Shown: positions 25,201 to 31,469, counted from the stretch's first letter. The stretch is 64,000 nucleotides of DNA from Notospermus geniculatus (GCA_002633025.1 NMRB01002592.1:34671-98670); one strand, 5' to 3'. The notes: a model not told the origin generated them from the letters alone. Translations and numbers: made by a program.

Positions 25201-28200
25201 CACTTCAACGAGAATTTCAGCAGGTTGTCAAGTCAGTGTTCCTACAGGCATCGGGTACGGCATCAGGGTCGGGCAGGAAGAAGACCCATAGTGAACTCCA
25301 GGATAAGATTAATGGACTATGGACAAATGTGAAATTGTTTGAAAAAGGATTGAAATCATTCAATGGTAAGTGTGTTGTCTCCATTGAATCCTGACTTCAA
25401 CGATAATTGAAAAAGTTAAATGTGATGTTGTAGGATAATCCAGAGATGCCAACCCTATGGATTTGCCCGTATTTTCTACGCTTTTTTGCCCCCTTTATGT
25501 TGTTACACCCGTAGTCCCTTTTCCTACGTCCAAAATGAAAAAAACTGATGTTCAAAACCGATCGTTCACATTTACCGCTTTCTGGCACTCCCACTATCCA
25601 AACATGAGCGACAGTGACGGGAACCAGTCTAAAGACAAACATTGCCAAATCAAAACCGATCTCAATCCGAACTGTTAGTCCCGCGCATGCACTGCACTTC
25701 AAGCAGTGCATTCCACTTACAGCATGTGTACATAGGAAATCAGCTTTGAGCGTGACTGCCTGTATGGTAGGTGGCGTTTCTTACGTGGATTTGTGGCAGT
25801 TCATGTCATGTCGTTGGAGTTTTTCACTTCTCTACGACCTGAAATGATCGAGGACAAGGGACTGCTGACAACCACCATCAAATTACGGACAAACCGCAGA
25901 TTTGGGGCAAAAATTACTGATAGGGGTAATTTTGGGGTTGGCATCTCTGGATAATCATATATAGTGGAAAAAAATACCGTTTGTAACTTTGTACAGATTG
26001 TACCATGAAGAGCACCATGTTCAAGGGTCGTTTTTCTTTGAAATATGAATTTCGTTATGTGCCATATACTCTGAAAATCAATCCTGGCTGCTAACCACAC
26101 GAGGATGTGTAGTAACAACTTGTGTTGAGTACTCCACAAAAACTTACAAAAAATTCCTAGCTCAGTGTTTGTCAAAGTGGTTTATCAATGACTCAATCTT
26201 TTCCTCTCACATATAGATGACACCCAGGCCCACCTAAGTCGTTATCTCCTCAAGACAATCTGTACAGACATTGTCAACCACTGCTTCTCTGCGATCGCTA
26301 TGGAGCATATGATGTCCACCGCAGGTGAATCTGCAGTGAATGCAGAGGTAAGCTTTATAAACCAGTAATCTCCTTGTTGAATATGTACTGTGAACTGGGA
26401 AATTTTCGTGGTGGTAGTGTGTGAACTTTGAAAATACCACTTTTTCCTTAACAGCTTGGCTTTCCAGCTGCTAGACCATTAAACATGTTAAAGGTAGTGC
26501 CCAAAATAGCCGTGCCAAATTAGCCACAAAATGTGCCCAAAATACCTTGGTAGAAATAAAAAAAACAAATTTATTGATACCTAAATCATTGGAGTTGCTG
26601 ATAATTCTTTCACAGTCCAAAATTAAACTGCTGGTGTCCATGTTAATAATCAATGAACTTATTACCTACATGTGCATTTTATCTACTTTGCAGACTCGTG
26701 TGAAGGTACTTGCAAAATTACCAGAAAACGTGAAAGGTCCCTTTACAAAACTCCACACATCATTAAATGATAAGGTAACTCAAGTGACCAAATATGCATT
26801 TTTCTCTATTTTCTATATTACTACATACTTATGATTGGAAGGTACGCACTAAAAATCTGTGGAAATTCACAGAAAAAGGCCTGGGCCTGTTGGACTGTTG
26901 GTAGCTGTCAGAGAGGTGAAGTTGAAACATTGGTGTCTGTCACCTCGAGGGTTCTGGACCCAGTAGTCATGTGATAGAGAGGGCCACTCTCTGACAGCGT
27001 AGGTTTCCTCCTGATGCTCCAGTTTCCTTCTAAGCTTCATAATTAAGAGTTTCTTACCGTTTGTGTAGGCCATAATTTATTCAGGAAAGCACGTCTTCCT
27101 TTGAGCGCTCGAAATGATCGACACTAAAATGCCAGCTGTTGTTTAAAAAAATTGAAGGACTAGGCATTAAATACAAAAGGGGAATCTGCTGCTGAATCCG
27201 GATAGTAAGCGTGGTGCAGTATTTTACATGGGATCTTTCCATGTGCAACTGCAATTTGCATATTTATAGTTACGTCATCTGCATTGTGGAAACGATGATA
27301 TTTTCATATATAATTAATGTCATCCAAGTCCGAGTGGTATAAGACTGCATACATCATGAAACAGTGATTTAATATATTCTTAATATATTCTGATTTCATT
27401 CACCTAGAACATTGATGAGTTCTTCAACTGCCTTGATGAAGTATGTGATCCATCACGTCTTGGTATCTTGCTGAAAAAACCAGATAAAAAGAAGGAGAGG
27501 TAGGTCAATTTGTTGTACATCTTTCAGCTTCACTATAGCTGTGTTCACACTAAATTGCTAATGCACAACATTGATGTCAATTTTTACTGTGTGAAGTATA
27601 GTTAGTTAGAACTCCATTTTTCATTGCAGGCAACTGGTGTTCAGTCACCGTCAGGCTCTGATTGAACAACTAAATTCAGAAACAGATCCAGCAATGGCAC
27701 TTCATCTTGCTGCTGTCATCCTTTACCAGACGTTTACCGGAAACATGGTACATTCCCCTGGACGATGTGTACCACAGATTATTACCTTTCTTGGGGAAAC
27801 CATGCCAAAGGAGAGCCATCAAATGCTTGTTCACAGCCAAGGTTAGTTTCTAGAGACTCATGAATATTGCTGGGAACAATTGTGAGCCGCTCCAGCAGAT
27901 GCAGACGCTTCGTGCAACCTGATGAAAGGGTTAATGGCCTTGCAGCACAATAGCTGAAATGTAAGTTGTCATGGGTGTACAATAGTAGTGGACAGCAGTG
28001 AGGCAATAGTTAGGTAAACTGATGACCAATGATGATCACTTGCGACAAGCGTCTGCTTTTGCTAGAGTTGCTCACTATTGTTCCTGATGTTTTGGTGTAA
28101 AGAGAGCAAAGGGTATAGAAAAGCAAGTGACCTCCTTTTGTGGTGGGGCTCCACTGAAATTATTATTTCCAGTGTTAAAATGGTTTTGTTTATGGTGCAA

Positions 28201-28650
28201 ATAGTAGAGAAACACTAAAATCACCAAATAAAATTGTTTGCAAATCTTAATCATGTTAATGATGACATTTTCACACTTGAAACTGAGGCGTTAAAATTTG
28301 GGCACCCCCTCCTCCCCCATTGGAGAGGCCTCACAAAAAAGCCCTCGCCTTCGCATATTAGCAGCAGCAGATATTCTGTCAGTCCAATTCAACAGTGAAT
28401 TTATCTTGTGGAAAAACTACCGAAGATGTTACTTCTACTAAATGGTACCTCTTCCTGTGTCTCAATTATTTCTTTTGCTTGGTCTTTTTCAGACCTAGTT
28501 GTCAAATCCCTGAAATTACAGGGGCCAGATGATGTAAATGATCTGAATGAAATTACAACAGAATTAAGGGGACTCCTTCCAGAAATTAAGGAGATGGCTA
28601 TCAAGATGAAGAAGTCTGCCGCTAATGGCAACAAGGAATCGGAAAATTGA
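1118..28650 (+). CDS. UFL1: UFL1, E3 UFM1-protein ligase 1 (C-terminal 458 residues, nine exons)
   Basis: UFL1 transfers the ubiquitin-like modifier UFM1 to target proteins, together with DDRGK1 at the ER membrane (family knowledge). Coding exons with canonical GT/AG borders and matching phases are 1118-1288, 3051-3180, 22166-22314, 25113-25365, 26217-26347, 26694-26774, 27408-27499, 27630-27841 and 28493-28650 (TGA). They join into one open frame of 458 codons plus stop. It aligns along its whole length with my recollection of vertebrate UFL1 from about residue 330 to the end: MDDAALLLQQIL, a lysine-rich linker, SGTASGSGRKK, FEKGLKSFNDDTQ, KLHTSLNDK, HRQALIEQL and GRCVPQII. The N-terminal third must lie left of position 1. 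The 19-kb intron 3181-22165 contains two other genes. The frame is intact, with no frameshifts. Two N gaps fall in introns only. Confidence 0.93.
1453..1669. mobile_element. Short inverted-repeat element (MITE)
   Basis: The left end aaggcgcgttcacacta (1454) and the right end (to about 1669) are complementary over about 16 bp (aaggcacgttcacatta on the other strand). The interior is non-coding and contains several imperfect copies of a ggccggtctag-like motif. No clear target duplication was found, so the class is left open. Confidence 0.5.
2319..2451. mobile_element. PIF/Harbinger-like MITE, 133 bp
   Basis: The terminal inverted repeats are about 37 bp (ggccgagtttacatcggatg on the left, complement on the right) and are flanked by TAA on both sides (2316-2318, 2452-2454). 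A three-base TWA duplication is typical of PIF/Harbinger elements. The neighbouring tandem-repeat copy at about 2605-2636 carries a related uninterrupted sequence, which supports insertion into a pre-existing repeat. Confidence 0.65.
2455..2930. repeat. Tandem repeat, three copies of about 148 bp
   Basis: The segment starting ctaggatgaatggtataaaa occurs at about 2462, 2643 and 2791. Each copy continues through cagccaagtgcactatggat to tgatcaatttcacaa and gccggcc. Copies two and three are nearly identical. Copy one is spaced wider by extra sequence. No coding potential is seen. Confidence 0.8.
3051..3180 (+). CDS. UFL1: UFL1 exon (130 nt, phase 0 to 1)
   Basis: The acceptor is tgtatttcag, the donor gtaagact. 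It encodes a charged linker containing VKENPALLMPEGDKK and a basic tract ending REQRKKKAAG. The vertebrate counterpart is the linker KNNPVHLITEED to KDERRRKATEG. The last base G is completed by the exon at 22166, 19 kb away. Confidence 0.88.
3505..3538 (+). repeat. Poly-G tract with one n
   Basis: A run of G interrupted by a single n, inside a degenerate dispersed repeat (about 3440-3610). Similar G/C tracts occur at about 31937-31957 and 36123-36143 beside another repeat family. The n indicates a poorly resolved homopolymer. Confidence 0.75.
3709..4164. mobile_element. hAT-like non-autonomous element with 5-bp target duplication (456 bp)
   Basis: The ends are caggggtttagataa and its complement ttatctaaacccctg. 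The flanks tgcgg at 3704-3708 and tgcgg at 4165-4169 form a perfect 5-bp direct repeat. CAGGG-type ends suggest the hAT group. The element carries no transposase; short open frames inside (3754-4038, 3808-4026) are not recognisable. Confidence 0.75.
4867..5051. repeat. Dispersed repeat P, copy 1
   Basis: This sequence recurs in inverted orientation at 21561-21746. The pair shares the aaagctgaactgcatgcat end, a GC-rich hairpin (gcccgcgc / gcgcgggc), a gcaccttatttgcgtcctga stretch and the catcaacaagtg end. It resembles a short transposon but no target duplication was resolved. Confidence 0.65.
5197..5745. repeat. Region Q1: degenerate array of a short gcgtgaaataagac-type motif
   Basis: It starts with ccctgccagaaat and continues as many imperfect copies, in both orientations, of aagacttatt and aaggcgtgaaataagac. 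A related region in opposite orientation lies at about 20583-20922 and ends in the same ccctgccagaaat boundary (as its complement). No coding potential is seen. Confidence 0.6.
5930..5998. repeat. Dispersed 'ggtgagctaaaa' repeat fragment
   Basis: A stretch with gacgacgacggacac followed by tagctcaccccggtgagcta. Related copies occur at about 23383-23470 (opposite orientation), 34280-34335 and 40845-40900. This is a dispersed repeat family with a short palindromic core around ggtgagct. Confidence 0.55.
6071..6257. mobile_element. Foldback element with perfect 55-bp arms
   Basis: Positions 6071-6125 and 6203-6257 are exact reverse complements over 55 bp. Between them lies a second perfect hairpin (6124-6144 with 6148-6168, 21-bp arms). 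No open frame. Perfect arm identity suggests recent origin or gene conversion; that is inference. Confidence 0.8.
6423..6612. mobile_element. hAT/MULE-like MITE, 190 bp, with identical 9-bp flanks
   Basis: The ends are caaggctcgaaata and the complement tatttcgagccttg. The direct flanks are ccgaaaaag at 6414-6422 and 6613-6621. CA-starting ends suggest hAT (8-bp duplication plus one chance base), while 9 bp would suit a MULE. No coding capacity. Confidence 0.7.
6813..6852. repeat. Perfect palindrome, 18-bp arms
   Basis: cgaagcacgtataattac and its exact complement are separated by gagt. It lies about 20 bp beyond the candidate stop codon of the BEN-like gene (which reads on the - strand). It may be a small foldback or part of a 3' untranslated structure. 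Confidence 0.75.
6871..6995 (-). CDS. Candidate terminal exon of the BEN-like gene
   Basis: On the - strand an acceptor (ttctcatttcag) opens an exon whose one long frame reads KGFNKKINDYCHVYRPASL and ends KDKN followed by TAG. The frame requires one base from the preceding exon, but the exon at 8553-8747 ends in phase 0. Either an exon is hidden in the gap or this exon belongs to something else. Confidence 0.4.
6871..13851 (-). CDS. BEN-domain-like nuclear protein with coiled coil and 33-residue repeats
   Basis: The gene is nested in the UFL1 intron on the opposite strand. Coding exons (5' to 3') are 13846-13639 (ATG), 13244-13147, 12602-12558, 12322-12242, 11843-11766, 11481-11416, 11245-10141, 9037-8946, 8747-8553 and a candidate last exon 6995-6871 (TAG). 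The first nine join in frame (656 codons). In order: an N-terminal Tudor/SH3-like segment (CVVFWIKSKKAS, KVRWSKGQRYDAKI), basic nuclear signals (KKRSRKVPKK, PKKKRK), seven or eight SPEMSxxQPQ repeats, a leucine-rich coiled coil (NEQLKKEVATLKEQLSLAK), then a BEN-like part (VHLSVTPRKVKFLHELADTL, CKRLFREE). This order resembles invertebrate BEN-domain proteins, chromatin and DNA binders; the assignment is from memory and tentative. The last exon needs one unseen exon of length 1 mod 3, possibly in the N gap. Confidence 0.6.
7071..7369. other. Assembly gap (N)
   Basis: A run of 299 N. It lies between the last two candidate exons of the BEN-like gene and may hide one of them. Open frames spanning the N run are artefacts. 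Confidence 0.99.
7370..8552. other. Intronic sequence, no exon recognised
   Basis: Only short hairpins are seen: ggggaatcccc-type palindromes near 8007-8033 and a near-perfect hairpin at 8264-8296 (aagaccgccacacc with its complement). Open frames at 7460-7732 (+) and 7740-7967 (-) match nothing known and lack convincing splice context. Confidence 0.6.
8553..8747 (-). CDS. BEN-like gene, exon with CKRLFRE motif
   Basis: A 195-nt exon in phase 0 between a tatactgcag acceptor and a gtaagttt donor. It encodes KLCKRLFREECPQ followed by a Ser/Pro-rich stretch and HYTFDWRKPTS. The first part follows directly on the preceding exon and resembles the middle helix of BEN domains; the Ser/Pro-rich part is atypical. 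Confidence 0.55.
8946..9037 (-). CDS. BEN-like gene, exon at the start of the BEN-like region
   Basis: A 92-nt exon with acceptor cattcttccag and donor gtaggt. It encodes GVHLSVTPRKVKFLHELADT and a short polar tail. It joins the coiled-coil exon in frame (phase 1 to 0). Confidence 0.6.
9745..10094. mobile_element. TTAA-type MITE (350 bp)
   Basis: TTAA at 9741-9744 and 10095-10098 flanks inverted ends agggagactccactcattg (left) and agggaggctcccctcattg (complement of the right end). TTAA duplication is typical of Kolobok and piggyBac elements. It lies in the BEN-like gene intron between exons 10141 and 9037. Open frames inside are not recognisable. Confidence 0.75.
10141..11245 (-). CDS. BEN-like gene, large exon with 33-residue repeats and coiled coil
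   Basis: A 1105-nt exon (acceptor ttttgtcacag, donor gtaagt). After a lysine-rich start (VKEKTKELTIAKVSAAKMA) come seven to eight repeats of about 33 residues with the frame SPEMSxxQPQxPVxxPQET. A Gln/Pro/Tyr-rich stretch follows, then a heptad-like coiled coil. The DNA of the repeats has period about 99 bp. Repeats two and three are closely copied as four and five, so part of the array grew by a two-unit duplication. The antisense strand is also open across most of the array (10434-11150) and should not be taken as a gene. Confidence 0.75.
12741..12907. mobile_element. TTAA-type MITE (167 bp)
   Basis: TTAA at 12737-12740 and 12908-12911 flanks inverted ends gagccattctgccagtacc and gagccgttctgccagtacc (complement of the right end). 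It lies in an intron of the BEN-like gene. Its ends differ from the TTAA element at 9745. Confidence 0.75.
12999..13131. repeat. Imperfect foldback
   Basis: The arms share aagaccgcca, gcgtgcacaaattct and their complements around a short gttgttaaacatg loop. It sits just downstream of the donor of the 13147-13244 exon. No target duplication was resolved. Confidence 0.5.
13639..13851 (-). CDS. BEN-like gene, start-codon exon
   Basis: The acceptor attttcag precedes aaacc and the ATG at 13846-13844, in the good context accATGG. It encodes MDISDLLLPHD, then a small beta-rich segment (KLKCVVFWIKSK, TTAKVRWSKGQRYDAKIVKI) of the kind found at the N-terminus of invertebrate BEN proteins. An upstream non-coding exon is implied; a candidate ends at a donor near 14787 (ccag then gtaatt on the - strand). 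Confidence 0.65.
14076..14575. mobile_element. hAT-like MITE (500 bp), CAGACCTGCCAACCC ends
   Basis: The terminal inverted repeat cagacctgccaaccc is perfect at both ends. The flanks tgacg and cgacg are a near 5-bp duplication. A relative of about the same length and ends (cagagatgccaaccc) is at 25441-25949. It lies upstream of the BEN-like gene start. Open frames inside are not recognisable. Confidence 0.65.
14788..14980. promoter_or_regulatory. Candidate divergent promoter of the BEN-like gene (-) and transposase gene (+)
   Basis: On the + strand, catataaaaaggcgggagcg at about 14947-14966 is a good TATA context for a start near 14980 reading toward the transposase. On the - strand, two CCAAT boxes (14904-14921, attggcatgattggtt on +) precede a candidate non-coding first exon of the BEN-like gene ending at a donor near 14787. 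No transcript evidence is available, so this is inference. Confidence 0.35.
14981..15817. other. Upstream region of the transposase gene, rich in aggcct motifs
   Basis: It contains clusters of ggcctaggcct (15290-15310, 15377-15455, 15730-15750) and atggcggcc-type motifs, but no recognised exon. An acceptor-like cattcatcag at about 15789-15798 lies 20 bp before the transposase ATG and suggests an upstream non-coding exon. Confidence 0.5.
15818..19359 (+). CDS. TNP2/Transposase_21-like transposase, intact three-exon gene
   Basis: Exons 15818-16269, 16475-16720 and 16932-19359 have canonical borders (gtaagt, ttcatttcag, gtaaaa, tctttgcag), and phases 2 and 2 join them into 1041 residues ending TGA. 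Transposases of this type cut and paste CACTA-like elements with an RNase H-fold core (family knowledge). Visible: a basic N-terminal stretch (KRGYYNTRFSKDDPF), an acidic linker in exon 2, a zinc-ribbon-like CECCKMY with CPNEKC near residue 355, then hallmark blocks NTDGVALFKSSNKSLWPVYL (about 459), CDLPARAD with CACLYCKQEG (about 546-575), IDYMHGILIGTVKRLIHLWF (about 643) and the C-terminal VHSLLHLGKCVRNLGPLWV. There is no frameshift or stop. Terminal inverted repeats were not found, so a host-recruited gene is possible. Confidence 0.8.
19396..19518. repeat. Foldback directly 3' of the transposase gene
   Basis: gcagggttggagctaccatt pairs with its complement at the far end, and agccaaagtaaagaaa and attgttca continue the stem with small bulges to a gtagtg loop. 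The arms are about 58 bp. It starts 37 bp after the transposase stop. It could be a separate MITE or part of the element's 3' structure. Confidence 0.75.
20420..20506. repeat. Direct repeat, two copies of about 44 bp
   Basis: gatgtttgcaaaaacaacaa followed by tggacaggatggaagtgtat occurs twice in direct succession, essentially identical. Confidence 0.8.
20583..20922. repeat. Region Q2: inverted relative of Q1
   Basis: Degenerate copies of taagtttaagactt, cgccttatt and agtcttatttcacgccttg, ending in atttctggcaggg, the complement of the Q1 boundary at 5197. See Q1. Confidence 0.55.
21400..21476 (+). tRNA. tRNA-Gly(TCC)-like sequence, probably a pseudogene
   Basis: A good A box (tggtctagtgg), an anticodon loop cttccaa suggesting TCC, and a perfect B box (ggttcgaatcc) are followed by ctattccttttttc, which could stop RNA polymerase III. 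The T and acceptor stems pair poorly, so this is more likely a tRNA pseudogene or the head of a SINE than a functional tRNA. Confidence 0.4.
21561..21746. repeat. Dispersed repeat P, copy 2 (inverted relative to 4867-5051)
   Basis: It has the same boundaries as copy 1 on the opposite strand (cacttgttgatgg to gcagttcagcttt), with scattered substitutions. The pair lies on either side of the nested BEN-like and transposase genes. Confidence 0.65.
21856..22104. repeat. Dispersed repeat R, copy 1
   Basis: It shares long stretches with 32462-32785 in opposite orientation (tgcaggtagaggtctca, ttttcagcacacattgaaaa, aactgcaggcagagctct, tttctgaattcaatatagtg). The copy near 32.6 kb carries an extra palindromic insertion. 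Confidence 0.65.
22166..22314 (+). CDS. UFL1: UFL1 exon after the 19-kb intron (149 nt)
   Basis: The acceptor is aaacatttcag, the donor gtgatc. Phase 1 to 0 joins exactly to the exon ending at 3180. It encodes a glycine- and lysine-rich linker (SGGGTQGREVKSKAVKKKFK) and an acidic stretch, as in vertebrate UFL1. Confidence 0.88.
22409..22884. mobile_element. MITE, ccgtaaagcgaaatat ends (476 bp)
   Basis: The inverted ends ccgtaaagcgaaatattttc and ccgtaaagcgaaatatgttc (right complement) are flanked by TA. Relatives are at about 61675-61918 and, more diverged, 56915-57118. The interior is palindromic in parts (cattcacgg, ccgcgaa). No coding capacity. Confidence 0.7.
23038..23101. repeat. Inverted repeat, 27-bp arms
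   Basis: ttgttattgaaccagcggga pairs with its complement, with three mismatches, around a gagatttcta loop. Small foldback. Confidence 0.65.
23383..23640. repeat. Dispersed 'agctcagctgaccaaaggtc' repeat
   Basis: It has a palindromic core (agctgaccaaaggtcagc), then a gt-rich gtccgtctgtgtgtgtgtct tract and a conserved tail. It is the opposite-strand relative of the copies near 5935, 34290 and 40850. Confidence 0.55.
23891..24570. other. Assembly gap (N)
   Basis: A run of 680 N inside the UFL1 intron 22315-25112. The exons on both sides join in frame, so no UFL1 coding exon needs to be hidden here. Confidence 0.99.
24794..24929. mobile_element. MITE with 36-bp inverted repeats
   Basis: taaaggcccgtttccacttg is matched by the complement of the right end taaaggcccgtttccactag, continuing through agcgttttacgccgcgt. 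The element is 136 bp and non-coding. The target duplication is ambiguous (TAA/TTA). Confidence 0.7.
25113..25365 (+). CDS. UFL1: UFL1 exon (253 nt)
   Basis: The acceptor is taatattcacag, the donor gtaagt, phase 0 to 1. It encodes an EIESELEKNI start, then VVKSVFLQASGTASGSGRKK and VKLFEKGLKSFN, closely matching vertebrate UFL1. Confidence 0.93.
25441..25949. mobile_element. hAT-like MITE (509 bp), CAGAGATGCCAACCC ends
   Basis: The inverted ends cagagatgccaaccc are perfect. The direct flanks are gataatc (25434-25440 and 25950-25956). It is the same family by ends and length as 14076-14575. It lies in the UFL1 intron. The short open frames inside do not show a transposase. Confidence 0.75.
26217..26347 (+). 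CDS. UFL1: UFL1 exon (131 nt)
   Basis: Phase 1 to 0. It encodes DDTQAHLSRYLLKTICTDIV and MEHMMSTAG, aligned with the vertebrate helix [20 protein letters not shown]. Confidence 0.92.
26694..26774 (+). CDS. UFL1: UFL1 exon (81 nt)
   Basis: The acceptor is actttgcag, the donor gtaact, phase 0 to 0. It encodes VLAKLPENVKGPFTKLHTSL and NDK. Confidence 0.9.
27408..27499 (+). CDS. UFL1: UFL1 exon (92 nt)
   Basis: The acceptor is ttcacctag, the donor gtaggt, phase 0 to 2. It encodes NIDEFFNCLDEVCDPSRLGI and a lysine-rich end. Confidence 0.88.
27630..27841 (+). CDS. UFL1: UFL1 exon (212 nt)
   Basis: The acceptor is ttcattgcag, the donor gttagt, phase 2 to 1. It encodes FSHRQALIEQLNSETDPAMA and SPGRCVPQIITFLG, the best-conserved part of the visible protein. 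Confidence 0.93.
28493..28650 (+). CDS. UFL1: UFL1 terminal coding exon
   Basis: The acceptor is gtctttttcag. It encodes DLVVKSLKLQGPDDVND, then a helical stretch (TELRGLLPEIKEMAIKMKKS) and a short polar tail ending at TGA 28648-28650. No clear AATAAA was found in the next few hundred bases. Confidence 0.9.
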
Positions 28651-28827
28651 TGCTGTACATCCATCACCCTGGCCAATAAGTATATAATGGAAGAAGAATG
28701 GGACCATCCTAGGATTAAGAGACATTCGTCTGACTTGAAATCATCCGGGCATGACTGACAGACAGATGAGTGGCCAATCAGTGAGCTTGTAACTTCATTT
28801 CAAACTGTATCATTAAATTGTGCATGA

Positions 28828-29072
28828 TAGACCGTTCTCAAATTGACGCAAACAAGAAAGATCTGCGCACTTCCGCCGAAATTTCAACCATAACCTCGAT
28901 CTGAAGCTGAATGACGTGACGCAGACAGCCCCGTGACAGTGACGTCGACGACGTTGCGTCAGACTCGACCATTGCTGAATAATGGATTGCATCACGTCAC
29001 CCGGTTTCAGATCGAGGTTATGGTTGAAATTTCGGAGGAAGCGCGCAGATCTGGGAATTTGAGAATGGTCTA
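28828..29072. mobile_element. Foldback MITE in the UFL1 3' flank
   Basis: The arms are about 85 bp (tagaccgttctcaaatt, gaaatttcaaccataacctc) and match their complements with a few gaps. It starts within 180 bp of the UFL1 stop, so it may lie in the 3' untranslated region and fold in the mRNA. Confidence 0.7.
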
Positions 29073-29573
29073 TTAAGTTGAATTTTTTTCAGTGACTGAT
29101 TCTGACATTACATGTACCCGGTACACCCCACAGACAGAATGACGATTTCATAGCTTATGAACACAGTTTCTGCACCCTAATCCCTTGATGAGTGGTCTCT
29201 TTATCAGCTGCGGCTTGTTTGTAGAAGAGACTATTTCCCATGGGGAAAGCCCAAATAAGCTATCAGCAGGCTGACCAAAATCTATAGTGGTGTACATGTA
29301 ACTTGCAGAGATGAGTTTTTTGCATAACACACATAAATTTTCATATGGCTCGCAGAAATGTGACCCGATCTGGGAAAGCCAGGCACAAGTCTCCCAGGAG
29401 GAAATGGTTAATGGTTACAGCAATGGTTATCCCACAAGGGCTGAAATCAATTCAGCTGTTAAAGTAACAAAGAGAGGCTATTCTTCAGTGATGGATTGAT
29501 GACCTAACAGGGTAGTCAAGGGGCTTGTCATATGCTGGGTACTCATGTGCCTGGTTTTCCCAGACTGGGTCAC

Positions 29574-29779
29574 AAATGTGACCTTCCAGTTCCACAGCAA
29601 AACCAGGCAAATATTTCGCTCAGAATGTGAGCCTCAAGGAAGATGACACCAGGAGAGAATGAAGAAATACCGGTAGATGTTTCAGGTTTCATAATAGACA
29701 GGCTATACTGAAATTGACATGGTCTCAACCTGCCAAGCTAAGAGCAACATGCGTCTGGTTTTGCTGTGGAAGGTCACAA
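29574..29779. mobile_element. Inverted-repeat element with tgtgaccttcca ends
   Basis: The ends tgtgaccttcca and cacagcaaaaccag are repeated in inverse at the far end. Relatives lie at about 53955-54120 and 54315-54535 (gcaaaaccagtcgcatgttg, gtcaatttcag). Confidence 0.55.
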
Positions 29780-30052
29780 ATGTATGGCGGTCTAGGAAAA
29801 CCCGTCGGAAGTCACTGAATGATCAGCAAGGGCTGTAAGATTGCCTGTGCATTGATCTGCTACTGTTTACCTGTTACGTAGTACCTTTTAGCTATTGAAA
29901 TGCGCGGGTTCACCAAGGCCATAAACACTTTCCTCAAACGCGACATCCGACGAGTTTTCCTAGACCGCCTCACAAATGATCTAGGTGAATTTTTCGTATG
30001 TGTCCTACCAGCTTGAGTTATGAAATGGTAGGTCAAATGATATTCAGTTGTA

Positions 30053-30330
30053 GGTTTTATTCCTTTGAAATTTGGGAATATTGGATTACTGATCAGTTCA
30101 GTTTTGGATTTCGTATTTATTTTCAAACTGCATGGTAGTGCGAAGTCACGGGTTTTTGAAGGGATGGTATATTTCACAGGGTTTTATTCCTTTGAAATTT
30201 GGGAATATTGGATTACTGATCAGTTCAGTTTTGGATTCCGTATTTATTTTCAAACTGCATGATAGTGCGAAGCACGGGTTTTTAAGGGGATGGTATATTT
30301 CACAGGTAGGGTTTGATTGCTTTGAAATTT
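30053..30330. repeat. Tandem repeat, period about 128 bp
   Basis: The unit gttttattcctttgaaattt to gggatggtatatttcacagg is present twice nearly identical, with the start of a third. Short open frames here arise from the repeat. Confidence 0.85.
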
Positions 30331-30855
30331 AGAAATTAACTGAGAGTGCTCAAGTAAGTTTTTGATTTGCAATTGGTTTTTGAATTGCTGGAGTACATGT
30401 ACAGCATGTTGTGACTTTGATTTGCAGTTTTGAGGGATGAACTGCATAAGTTGGGCAAGCCCAGCTCAGTTCAGTTTAGGATACCATGTGAGTTTTTCAT
30501 AAAAATGCCAGAAAATTGTTCGCTTAAAACAGAATCATGAGGAGAGTTCACCTTCAGCAGAATTCATCTGGCGAGTGTTTTGAAATTTAGAAATTGACTG
30601 AGTGTGCCCCAGTAAGTTTTTGGTTCAATTGGTTTTTGAATTGCTGGAGTACATGTAGGCTTACAGCTAAGTTGTGGCTTTGATTCATTTAGAGTTTTGA
30701 GGGGAGAGAACAGTATGGGTTGGGCAAGCCCAGCTCAGTTCAGTTTAGGATACCATGTGAGTTTTTCACAAAAATGTCTGAAGATAGTTTGCTTCTAACA
30801 GAATCATGAGGAGAGTTCACCTTCAGCAGAATCCACTTGAGGAGTGTTGGGCCTT
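30323..30855. repeat. Tandem repeat, period about 256 bp
   Basis: The unit gaaatttagaaattractgag to gagttcaccttcagcagaat is present twice. It contains gggcaagcccagctcagttc in both copies. It follows directly on the 128-bp repeat and shares a gaaattt boundary with it. Confidence 0.8.
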
Positions 30856-31067
30856 TGTTTGAAAATTTTGGTAGCATGGACCGGTGTTCCGGTCTGTGTC
30901 ATCGTTGTCTTACAGCAAAGGTCCGGAGTTCTGTCCCATGAATGTCATAATGCTACCATGGCGTCACATTAGTAATGCACTAAAATGCATTACATTATGT
31001 CATACTTTCGTCAACATGATGCAGACTCTGGTAGAGTTGCAAATATGGCACAGGACACATCAGTACT

Positions 31068-31469
31068 GAAGTCCTAGCATCCCCTGCTAGGTGGTCTTTA
31101 ACAAACTGTATCGCTTCGTCGCCAACAAGATTCCTACACCCAATAGCACTTTCCGCATCGCGAATCCATTCATCAACTTCCGGGTCCTTTGGGCCGACTG
31201 GCGCCCCCAGAATTTCTCTAGTTTTCTGTCTCTAGCAAGGTACACTAGTTTACTTGCTTTACAAGTACTACTAGACTTAGCTCTCCTGACGGATCTACCG
31301 TTAGCTTTGTGGACTCTATCCTATCTACCAGCTTACTAAATTCGTCCTTCAGGGTCCTACTGATGACGACTGCCTCCCACTCCAAAACTCGAGCAGCGTT
31401 CAACTCCCCTCTCAACGTGATGACCTGCTCCTTGAGCTAATCCTCGGTCATATCATCCAGGGTAGCCAT
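31068..31469 (-). pseudogene. Decayed retrotransposon gag-like fragment
   Basis: Reading on the - strand from an ATG at 31469, a start resembling a retroelement Gag N-terminus (LKEQVITLRGELNAARVLE) has an in-frame stop at codon 9. Frameshifts follow, and a second conserved stretch (WIRDAESAIGCRNLVGDEAI) ends near 31070. The pieces are in different frames, so no protein can be made. This is an old copy of an invertebrate retrotransposon; no LTR or polymerase was recognised. Confidence 0.6.

Noticed and set aside
30053-30855. Direct repeats considered as a CRISPR array
   Set aside because: Units of 128 and 256 bp are adjacent without spacers, and the surroundings are clearly eukaryotic.
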